This document shows positions 1 to 5,110 of a DNA stretch of 7,009 nt, one piece after another. Positions within the stretch are counted from its first letter, which is position 1. Every line of letters begins with the position of its first letter. The stretch comes from Candidatus Kerfeldbacteria bacterium CG08_land_8_20_14_0_20_43_14 (GTDB lineage: Bacteria; Patescibacteriota; Patescibacteriia; PEXW01): assembly GCA_002774575.1 (NCBI GenBank), contig PEXW01000060.1, forward strand, positions 1 through 7,009. The letters run 5' to 3'. The translations under genes were made by a program, and so were the position numbers. Under the pieces are notes generated by a model. The model was not told where the DNA came from. It did no database searches and worked only from the letters and a program-made list of their open reading frames with translations.

Positions 1-4
1 AGCA

Positions 5-61
5 AAATAAAAAGGGCGCTGGCGTCCGAATAATATAATGATTAATAGGACTGCGCCCTTT
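5..61 (-). terminator. Intrinsic terminator of the structured RNA
   Basis: Perfect 9-bp inverted repeat AAAGGGCGC (11-19) and GCGCCCTTT (53-61), extended inward by GTCC/GGAC (24-27/48-51) across a bulge. The loop is large and AT-rich. On the minus strand the stem is followed by UUAUUUU (4-10), so the U-tract starts within the stem's last U residues. No gene ends nearby on either strand, so it serves the RNA unit upstream of it. Confidence 0.75.
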
Positions 62-428
62 AAAGTTGAATGTGTAGCTTATATCCGCCACGTTTAGAAT
101 TCCTTGGGTTTTAGAAGTCCTAAACGCGGCAGATATAGGCATTAACCACGTTCAACTGCATGATTCTTCGTTGTCCATGAATAGCGAAGAATATTTAACT
201 ACCACTCTTGTGGTTATACCCCTCACCAATAAAGGCTTAAAGGCTAACCTTTTATTTCCAGTGATTTTTTATAATCTCCTGGATTTTTGTTTTCCAGACA
301 GGCTCATGGTTGCCTATGACGAGCAGTAGAACAGAAGCCTCATAACGCGTTAAACTATTGCCAGCTGTGCTACTTCTCAATCATGCAAGAGTAGTTCTTT
401 TAATTTTAAAGAGCTTTTTGTTATTTAC
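5..428 (-). ncRNA. Large structured non-coding RNA candidate, about 420 nt, family not recognised
   Basis: No credible coding frame spans this region, yet it is bracketed by a near-consensus minus-strand promoter (435-463) and an intrinsic terminator (5-61). Reading minus-strand RNA, visible helices are: a hairpin 370-394 (CUACU/AGUAG plus inner pairs); a hairpin 279-297 (CUGGA/UCCAG); AGGC/GCCU 300-315; AAUAAAAGG/CCUUUAUU 228-256 with a bulge; ACCAC/GUGGU with an AAGA loop 201-214; an 8-bp perfect stem 163-170/185-192 with a 14-nt loop; and a long arm 65-156 made of a 10-position stem (65-74/147-156, one mismatch) enclosing an 18-bp helix 80-97/120-137. Two G.U pairs in that helix are mismatches on the opposite strand, which supports minus-strand RNA. 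Loop 379-387 is complementary to 157-165. Sequence signatures of RNase P RNA, tmRNA (no CCA end or tag frame), SRP RNA and group II domain V were not found. An unusually long leader for a gene beyond position 1 is an alternative, but the terminator argues for a stand-alone RNA. Confidence 0.68.
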
Positions 429-460
429 AGCCATAGTATATCACGGTTTTGACTGGCTGT
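427..460. promoter_or_regulatory. Inverted repeat spanning the RNA promoter (possible operator)
   Basis: ACAGCCA (427-433) and TGGCTGT (454-460) form 7-bp arms 20 bp apart. One arm overlaps the -35 element and the other the predicted start. This is an operator-like position. No regulator gene is in the window, so binding is inference. Confidence 0.4.
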
Positions 461-463
461 CAA
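435..463 (-). promoter_or_regulatory. Near-consensus extended -10 sigma70-type promoter of the structured RNA
   Basis: On the minus strand: TTGACA (-35, 458-463, 6/6 match), a spacer of exactly 17 bp, and TATACT (-10, 435-440, 5/6), preceded by TGA, giving an extended -10. The predicted start is near 428. The hexamers and spacing match those of the rpsO promoter (6110-6138). It lies just after the CMP kinase stop codon and points into the gene-free region, which is the main evidence for an independent transcript. Confidence 0.85.
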
Positions 464-472
464 CAATCTGTC

Positions 473-490
473 TTGGCTAAGATTAGCCAA
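473..490. promoter_or_regulatory. 18-bp perfect palindrome TTGGCTAAGATTAGCCAA
   Basis: Two 8-bp arms (473-480 and 483-490) separated by GA, between the CMP kinase stop codon and the promoter of the structured RNA, centred about 54 bp upstream of the predicted start. As minus-strand RNA it could form a 6-7 bp hairpin, but no U-tract follows, so it is a poor intrinsic terminator. Its TGGCT/AGCCA core repeats in the inverted repeat at 427-460, which makes a protein-binding site more likely than a terminator. Confidence 0.45.
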
Positions 491-492
491 AA

Positions 493-1056
493 TTATTTTC
501 TGCGCTTTTGCCAGGTATGGAAAGCAGTCTTAACCCTACTGACCACCTTGGGAATGGGCATTCGGCTGGTATCCAACACATAGTCGAATTTGTGTAGGTC
601 TAGGATATTTAGATTATAAAGCTTTCGATATCGACACACATCCGAGCGGAAACGTTGTTGGTGTAAGCGTATAAGACTGGCCAGGCTTATCCCCGCTATA
701 AATTCATTAGGTCGGTCTTTTTGGTTAGCGAGCGTTCGGCGGGCACCTTCTCGGGCGGAAACTTTTAAGAAGACTTTAAAAGATTCGGGCAGGAAATGGT
801 AGGCTACCCGTCCGGTGACGATAATATTTCGTTTCCGTCGCGCAGTACGGATGAATTTCTGATCGAATGCCCAATCGCCGGCCTTGGGGTGCTTTTCCGC
901 CCAGGCATTAAAGGCGGCAAGGGTCATACCTCGACGTTTGGCTTCGGCTCGTCGCAAGCCGCCAATGTCAAGCGTTGGGTAGCCCAAACTTTTAGCTATG
1001 CGCTTGGCAACAGTCGATTTACCAGAGCCGATATTTCCAGAGATAGTTATAATCAT
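493..1056 (-). CDS. cmk: CMP/dCMP kinase, archaeal-like cytidylate kinase family
   Basis: 187-residue P-loop kinase predicted to phosphorylate CMP or dCMP to the diphosphate with ATP, in the cytoplasm. Visible: Walker A GNIGSGKST at residues 7-15 after a buried strand (MIITIS); a GR motif (82-83) after the IIVTG strand, where this family binds nucleotide; arginines around 130-144 that would form the lid; and YNLNILDLHKFDYVLDTS (147-164), which resembles the YGIDI..D..YD.VI.TS tail of archaeal cytidylate kinases. The size fits the archaeal-like form rather than the bacterial CMP kinase of about 225 residues. The ATG overlaps the stop codon of the membrane protein gene (ATGA), implying translational coupling; no Shine-Dalgarno is seen. 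It is the last gene of the three-gene operon. A neighbouring nucleotide-kinase specificity cannot be excluded. Confidence 0.8.
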   Translation of the reverse strand: MIITISGNIGSGKSTVAKRIAKSLGYPTLDIGGLRRAEAKRRGMTLAAFNAWAEKHPKAGDWAFDQKFIRTARRKRNIIVTGRVAYHFLPESFKVFLKVSAREGARRTLANQKDRPNEFIAGISLASLIRLHQQRFRSDVCRYRKLYNLNILDLHKFDYVLDTSRMPIPKVVSRVKTAFHTWQKRRK

Positions 1057-1991
1057 ATTTTTACGGACATTTTTTTATTTTTAGCATCCTGGATTTCCCG
1101 ATAAGAGAGAAAAAGGAAGATGCCGAGCAGCAAAAAGGTGTTTAAGGGCGCCAGCCAGAAAGGAAATTCCCTGCCAAAGCTTTCGAGCAGCATAATCGCG
1201 CCCAGCATGCCGATTGAATACATGGCGCCGTTTTTCAAATAGGCGAATTTGTTGATTAAATTCAAACCGCGAATGGTAAATTCCCTGACCACGAACGCGC
1301 CAATGCCATTGCCGATGATGATTAAAGGAATGGAAAGGGTGAATGCGAACGCGCCGATCACTCCGTCAATGGAAAAAGACATATCCAAAACCTCCAGGTA
1401 GATTATTTTGCTCCAGGCACTCATGTGGCTGCTGGCTAATTGCTTTTCTTTATCTTCCGCGTTTTTTTTAAAGCCGTCGGTTATGAAAAATAAGGTTGTG
1501 CCGATTGAGGCGGCCAAGGCCAGCATGGGGTTGGCTTTGATTGAAAAATAAATAATCAAAGTGAACAAAAGGGAGCTGACGGCGTAAAACCACATGCCTT
1601 GGCGGTGAATAAAGTGCTCCGCTAAAAAAACGTATTTTTTTTCTTCCAAAAACAGCCAGCCCAAAAAAACTAAAAGTAAGTACATACCTCCGCCAAGCAA
1701 GAGGAAAGGTTTTGATTGGTTTAAGTAATTAGCAATGTCTTGCTTATTGGAAAAAGCCGCGGTAAAAACTTCACCCACGGAAAGTCCTGGATTGGCCAGC
1801 CAGACGATTATAAAAGGCAAAATGCCGCGGACAACAAAAACCGCGAAAATTAAGCCCCAGGTTATAAATATCTTTCGATATTTTGGCGAAATGGTTTTTA
1901 AAACATGGGCGTTCACCACGGCATTATCAACACTGCTGATTACTTCAAACAGGCAGAGGCCGAGGATGACGATTAAAAAATTGAAAAGCAT
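1053..1991 (-). CDS. DUF475 family integral membrane protein (TerC/Alx-like, putative metal exporter)
   Basis: 312 residues, strongly hydrophobic, roughly 7-9 transmembrane segments in the inner membrane. Two related acidic motifs mark the TerC-superfamily DUF475 fold: FEVISSVDNAVVNA at 15-28 (E16, D22, N23) and YLEVLDMSFSIDGVIGAF at 198-215 (E200, D203, D209). These intramembrane acidic residues are thought to coordinate a divalent cation. WG..FAVFVVRG (45-56) and GNGIGAFVVRE (227-237) are also typical. TerC/Alx relatives are linked to manganese export or metal and tellurite tolerance; that role for this protein is inference. The length is near complete for the family. It starts 2 nt after the pyrophosphatase stop codon and overlaps the kinase start. 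No Shine-Dalgarno precedes the ATG, so translation probably depends on coupling. Confidence 0.85.
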   Translation of the reverse strand: MLFNFLIVILGLCLFEVISSVDNAVVNAHVLKTISPKYRKIFITWGLIFAVFVVRGILPFIIVWLANPGLSVGEVFTAAFSNKQDIANYLNQSKPFLLLGGGMYLLLVFLGWLFLEEKKYVFLAEHFIHRQGMWFYAVSSLLFTLIIYFSIKANPMLALAASIGTTLFFITDGFKKNAEDKEKQLASSHMSAWSKIIYLEVLDMSFSIDGVIGAFAFTLSIPLIIIGNGIGAFVVREFTIRGLNLINKFAYLKNGAMYSIGMLGAIMLLESFGREFPFWLAPLNTFLLLGIFLFLSYREIQDAKNKKMSVKI

Positions 1992-1993
1992 TT

Positions 1994-2326
1994 CTAAAGA
2001 GTAATTAAATTATGTTTAAAGTATTTTTCCTGAAAATCAATAAGCTGTTCAATTGATTCTTTTGGAAAATTTTGATTAGTCACCACCAGCTTTTCTTCAT
2101 CATTTTCTCTTTTGACAATCGCTATAACCTTGCCAGTAAATTCTTTCAATGGTCCTTTAGGTCCAAGCACATAGGCATCAATTGGCTCATTATCAATTTC
2201 GGATTTTGTGTCGGGAATATAGCCATAATTAATTGGATATATCAGGTCATATTCTGGGTGCTTGGAACCAATCGGGCGGTCGATTATAGCATGGACTTCT
2301 TTACCCAAGTATTCTTCAATAGTCAT
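1994..2326 (-). CDS. Short inorganic pyrophosphatase-family protein
   Basis: 110 residues, similar to the short (about 110-120 aa) PPase-like proteins common in Firmicutes and candidate phyla and much shorter than the standard soluble PPase of about 175 aa. Visible: DRPIGSKHPEYDLIYPINYG (16-35), GYIPDT (35-40), the metal-site region DNEPIDAYVLG (45-55), FTGKVIAIVKR (63-73), and a C-terminal helix FQEKYF (98-103). The classical signature D-x-D-P-x-D appears as D45-N-E47-P-I-D50, so the second Asp is Glu. The N-terminal part that supplies Glu/Lys/Arg ligands in full-length enzymes is absent. Hydrolysis of PPi to phosphate is the family role; activity here is uncertain. First gene of the operon with the membrane protein and CMP kinase. 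No ribosome binding site is visible close to the ATG. Confidence 0.75.
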   Translation of the reverse strand: MTIEEYLGKEVHAIIDRPIGSKHPEYDLIYPINYGYIPDTKSEIDNEPIDAYVLGPKGPLKEFTGKVIAIVKRENDEEKLVVTNQNFPKESIEQLIDFQEKYFKHNLITL

Positions 2327-2332
2327 AAGCTA

Positions 2333-2338
2333 AATATA
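2333..2338 (-). promoter_or_regulatory. Possible -10 element of a leaderless pyrophosphatase operon mRNA
   Basis: TATATT on the minus strand sits 6 nt before the ATG, so transcription would begin at or next to the A of the start codon. No good -35 is seen (AGTTTT at a 17-bp spacing is poor), and no Shine-Dalgarno lies at a usable distance. Weak evidence, but the spacing is what a leaderless mRNA would show. Confidence 0.3.
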
Positions 2339-2377
2339 GCCTTTTTGTTTGATAAAAACTAGATTAAGAATGCAAAG

Positions 2378-2450
2378 GGGGTAGAGGCTTTTCCGCCTCA
2401 TGCCATAGGCAGATAAGTCTCAGGTCAAGAGGCGGAAAAGCCTCTACCCC
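2378..2450. repeat. 22-bp perfect inverted repeat with 29-nt loop
   Basis: Arms 2378-2399 and 2429-2450 are perfectly complementary (outer GGGGTAGAGG / CCTCTACCCC). Each arm is itself a small hairpin: GAGGC-N6-GCCTC at 2384-2399 and again at 2429-2444. The unit can therefore fold as one long stem or two short ones. The loop holds a further mini-hairpin TGCCATAGGCA (2401-2411). No U-tract follows on either strand. It resembles a dispersed repeat or miniature palindromic element, not a terminator. Confidence 0.7.
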
Positions 2451-2460
2451 GCTTAATAAA

Positions 2461-2540
2461 GATTGCTTCGTCTCTGCCTTTGGCAGATCCCTCGCCCGCG
2501 ACGCCTTACGTTGTCGCATGGCGAGCGGGTCGCAATGACA
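2461..2540. repeat. Dispersed palindromic repeat of the GATTGCTTCG...TCGCAATGACA type
   Basis: Ends GATTGCTTCG (2461-2470) and TCGCAATGACA (2530-2540), which carry the ATTGC/GCAAT outer pairing. Nested inside are TCTGCC/GGCAGA (2473-2487), CTCGCC/GGCGAG (2491-2496/2520-2525) and GCGAC/GTCGC (2498-2502/2513-2517). This matches the widespread intergenic repeats that read TGTCATTGCGA...CGAAGCAATC on the other strand. A shorter copy with the same ends occurs at 6160-6187. Open frames through it are artefacts. Confidence 0.7.
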
Positions 2541-2562
2541 GTTTGAAAAGCCGAAAATCCCC

Positions 2563-2606
2563 AAACCCCTTGCTGGGTTTATGAAGAGACAGGGATCTTT
2601 ATCCCT
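2563..2606. repeat. Two small adjacent hairpins
   Basis: AAACCC/GGGTTT (2563-2568/2575-2580, 6-nt loop) and AGGGAT/ATCCCT (2591-2596/2601-2606, CTTT loop). On the plus strand the second is followed by CTTTAAATTTG, which is only weakly terminator-like. Together with the flanking repeats they fill the gene-free stretch; no function can be assigned. Confidence 0.4.
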
Positions 2607-2642
2607 CTTTAAATTTGTTGGTTTATTTATAAAAACAATCTA

Positions 2643-2697
2643 GCGCGGGCGGCCCTGCCCGCGCAGGCGCAGCGGCCTGCGCGGGGTTTTCTTTTTT
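2643..2697 (+). terminator. GC-rich terminator-like hairpin facing pnp on the plus strand
   Basis: CCCGCGCAGGC (2658-2668) pairs with GCCTGCGCGGG (2675-2685) around a 6-nt loop, followed on the plus strand by GTTTTCTTTTTT (2686-2697). This is a textbook intrinsic terminator shape, but no plus-strand gene precedes it. A competing hairpin GCGCGGGC/GCCCGCGC (2643-2650/2657-2664) shares part of the stem. It may stop antisense transcription entering pnp from its 3' end, or be part of a palindromic repeat. Confidence 0.5.
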
Positions 2698-2725
2698 ACC
2701 CGCAACAATAGTAAAAACAATAACC

Positions 2726-2755
2726 AAAAAGTCCTCGTTCTCACGAGGACTTTTT
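2726..2755 (-). terminator. Intrinsic terminator of the rpsO-NYN-pnp unit
   Basis: GTCCTCGT (2731-2738) and ACGAGGAC (2743-2750) form an 8-bp stem with a 4-nt loop, flanked by A5 and T5 that extend it to 13 bp. It lies 5 nt beyond the pnp stop codon. The symmetrical A/T flanks would let it act in both directions. Confidence 0.88.
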
Positions 2756-2760
2756 AACTC

Positions 2761-5037
2761 TTAAAATCTTTCTCTGCCGCCGCGGCCGCGGGGTGGACCA
2801 GAGAAGCGGCGGTTGCCGCCATGAAAGCCGTTTTCCCGCTGCGGGCTGTTATCAATGGCTGAATCAGGAATCACTAAATCACTTTCTGAACCCAAAGCTT
2901 TAACCGAAAGGCCAATCCGTCCACGCTCTTTATCAACTTCCATAACTTTAACTTTTAATTTCTGGCCAACACTGACCACATCCGAAACGGCGCGGATGCG
3001 GGCGCTGGCAAATTCTGAAATGTGGACCATGCCGTCTTTGCCCGGGGCCAGTTCGACAATGGCGCCGATTTCCGAGCCGGAATTCCTGTCCTTCATAATC
3101 TGGGTAACTGTGCCTTCAAAAATTTCACCAGGCATGATTTCGCGAGTGATATTTTTAATCCAGTCCTCGGCTTTGGTGGCCATTTCCGCATTGGTGGAAG
3201 TTATAAAGATTAAGCCGCTTTCTTCAATATCAATTTTCATAACATCTGCTCCGCCGCATTCGTCAATAATCTTGTTGATAGTTTCTCCGCCTTTGCCAAT
3301 AACTTCGCGAATAAGTTCTGGATTGATCTGCAGAGTGGTAATTCTGGGCGCGTAAGGCGAAAGTTCTTTGCGAGGTTCGACAATGGCGCCTTTCATGACT
3401 TCCAAGATTTGCAATCTGGCTTTTTTCGCTCCAGCCAAAGCTTCTTCCACCATAGCAAAAGTTAAACCATCAACTTTAATATCAACCTGCATGGCAGTAA
3501 CGCCGTTTTTGGTGCCGGCAACTTTAAAATCCATGCCGCCGGAATGATCTTCAATGCCCTGGATGTCAGTAATAACTTTGTAATTTTCCGGTTTGTTTGG
3601 ATCCACTAGCAAACCCATGGCAATGCCGGCAACCGGTTCAATAATCGGCACGCCCGCGTCCATCAAAGCCAGGGTTGAACCGCAAGCTGAAGCTTGGGAA
3701 GTGGAGCCATTAGAGGATAAAACTTCAGAAACCACGCGGATGGTATAAGGGAATTGTTCTTTTGGCGGCAAGACGGGTTCCAGTGCCCGTTCAGCCAAAG
3801 CGCCATGGCCGATTTCCCGACGGCCAGGCCCACGATTAGGTTTAACCTCACCCACGGAATAGGGCGGAAAATTATAATGGTGCATGTAGCGTTTTTTGCC
3901 GGTTTCTTCCATGCCATCCAAAGTCTGTTCATCGCCAGGGCCGCCTAAAGTTATTGTTGAAAGCACTTGGGTTTCCCCGCGCTGAAACAAGCCTGAACCA
4001 TGTGTGCGAGGCAGAAGCGCCACTTCGGCGGAAAGCGGCCGGATTTCATCATATGCCCGGCCATCGACTCTTTTGCCGGTTTCTAAAACATAAGTTAAAG
4101 CGGCATGATCAATCATTTCAGCCAGCATGGTTATGCCGGCGATGCGCATATCTTTGGAAACCTCATTGTCAGCTTTTAATTGTTCGTCTAGTTCCTTGGT
4201 TAATGCTTCTATTGCGGTTTTTTGGTCTTGCTTGGCCGGACTGGCAAAAATACTGTTGCGTTTATCCGTGGTCAGAAAAGCTTCAACTTTAGCTTTGACT
4301 TTTTTCCGTTCTTCGTCGGCTTCGGCATTGGCCAAAGGATTGATTTTTTCTTTGCCAGTAGCCTTAATCACTTCTTCAATCAAGTCCACAATTTTTTTAA
4401 TATGCTTTTGACCGAATTTAATGGCTTCCAGAATAATGTCTTCAGAAATCTGCTTGGCTCCGGCTTCAATCATTACGGCTTTGTCAGCGCTGCCAGCCAA
4501 AATCAAATCTAAGTCACTTTTGTTTCTGGCTTCTGTAGTCGGGTTTAAAACCCACTCTCCGCCGATCTGGCCAATGCGAACACCGGCAATCGGGCCGTTC
4601 CAGGGGATTTCAGACATAGAAAGCACGGTGGCCGCGCCAATCAAAGAAGGAATATCAGGATCGTTTTCTTGGTCAACCGACAAAACTAAAATACTGACCT
4701 GGACATCATTGCGCATGCGGTTGTCAAAGAGCGGCCGGATGGAACGATCAATCATGCGGCCAGTCAGCACGGCTTCATCAGTCGGCCGGCCTTCCCTTTT
4801 AATAAAGCGGGAGCCTTTGATTTTACCCGCGGCATACAAACGTTCTTCGTATTCCACCATGAGCGGAAAAAAATCAATGCCTTCCCGAATGGTGTTGGAA
4901 AGGACCACAGCGGCCAGAACCATGGTATCGCCATAGCGAACTGTACAGGCGGCATTGGCCAGGCCAGCGTATTTACCCGTTTCTATGGTCAGGGTTTTTC
5001 CGCCAATCTCGGCGGAAAATGTTTTTATATCAGACAT
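2761..5037 (-). CDS. pnp: Polyribonucleotide nucleotidyltransferase (PNPase)
   Basis: 758 residues, full length. Phosphorolytic 3'-5' exoribonuclease, normally a homotrimer in mRNA decay and the degradosome. First RNase PH domain about 10-145, with FIKR (78-81) where E. coli has the RNA-contacting FFRR; helical linker about 235-320; second RNase PH domain about 325-555, with SNGSTSQAS (442-450) for phosphate binding and the catalytic D497, D503 and K505 in EDHSGGMDFK. G501 replaces an otherwise common Asp that is not the catalytic pair. KH domain about 564-635 with IGKGG (580-584) and a slightly longer ECGGADVMKIDIE segment than in E. coli; S1 domain about 636-715. The tail (716-758) is Gly/Arg-rich (RRFSGPPRGRGGRERF), likely RNA-binding and disordered. 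Initiation at the ATG has only a weak GGGG 9 nt upstream. It lies downstream of rpsO and the NYN gene, with an inverted repeat in its leader. Confidence 0.98.
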   Translation of the reverse strand: MSDIKTFSAEIGGKTLTIETGKYAGLANAACTVRYGDTMVLAAVVLSNTIREGIDFFPLMVEYEERLYAAGKIKGSRFIKREGRPTDEAVLTGRMIDRSIRPLFDNRMRNDVQVSILVLSVDQENDPDIPSLIGAATVLSMSEIPWNGPIAGVRIGQIGGEWVLNPTTEARNKSDLDLILAGSADKAVMIEAGAKQISEDIILEAIKFGQKHIKKIVDLIEEVIKATGKEKINPLANAEADEERKKVKAKVEAFLTTDKRNSIFASPAKQDQKTAIEALTKELDEQLKADNEVSKDMRIAGITMLAEMIDHAALTYVLETGKRVDGRAYDEIRPLSAEVALLPRTHGSGLFQRGETQVLSTITLGGPGDEQTLDGMEETGKKRYMHHYNFPPYSVGEVKPNRGPGRREIGHGALAERALEPVLPPKEQFPYTIRVVSEVLSSNGSTSQASACGSTLALMDAGVPIIEPVAGIAMGLLVDPNKPENYKVITDIQGIEDHSGGMDFKVAGTKNGVTAMQVDIKVDGLTFAMVEEALAGAKKARLQILEVMKGAIVEPRKELSPYAPRITTLQINPELIREVIGKGGETINKIIDECGGADVMKIDIEESGLIFITSTNAEMATKAEDWIKNITREIMPGEIFEGTVTQIMKDRNSGSEIGAIVELAPGKDGMVHISEFASARIRAVSDVVSVGQKLKVKVMEVDKERGRIGLSVKALGSESDLVIPDSAIDNSPQRENGFHGGNRRFSGPPRGRGGRERF

Positions 5038-5068
5038 ATCTTTTGCCCCGCATGAGCCCCTAAGTTAG

Positions 5069-5110
5069 CAGTCAAAGTCCCGCGATTTATATCAAGTGAG
5101 ACTTTGACTG
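5069..5110 (-). promoter_or_regulatory. 11-bp perfect inverted repeat in the pnp leader
   Basis: CAGTCAAAGTC (5069-5079) and GACTTTGACTG (5100-5110) are separated by 20 nt. The 3' edge is 31 nt upstream of the pnp ATG. No U-tract follows on the minus strand, so it is not a terminator. E. coli pnp is autoregulated through a long leader stem cut by RNase III, and this element has the right position for an analogous control stem on read-through transcripts. Because a possible -10 lies in the loop, a DNA operator is an alternative. Confidence 0.6.

Noticed and set aside
343..352. Palindrome TAACGCGTTA inside the structured RNA as an operator
   Set aside because: It is internal to the transcript, 10 bp long, and has no partner site; chance or RNA pairing is enough to explain it.
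1..428. RNase P RNA or tmRNA as the identity of the structured RNA
   Set aside because: Neither GAGGAAAGTCC nor ACAGAA-type conserved blocks occur in the right order on the minus strand. There is no tRNA-like end with CCA and no tag frame ending in Ala-Ala. ACAGAAG at 331-337 is on the wrong strand for the promoter and lacks the rest of the motif.
381..434. 17-codon frame starting at ATG immediately after the -10 of the RNA promoter
   Set aside because: The ATG lies upstream of the predicted transcription start (about 428), so it would not be in the transcript; no Shine-Dalgarno is present.
473..490. The 18-bp palindrome as the intrinsic terminator of the CMP kinase operon
   Set aside because: No U-tract follows on the minus strand and the loop is very tight. 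A protein-binding site fits better, although weak termination is not excluded.
2364..2564. 66-codon minus-strand open frame
   Set aside because: It runs through two palindromic repeats, has no recognisable domain or ribosome site, and its residues simply translate the repeat.
2855..3355. Plus-strand open frame of 166 codons antisense to pnp, and other plus-strand frames inside genes
   Set aside because: They are shadows of strongly conserved minus-strand genes, without ribosome sites or recognisable domains.
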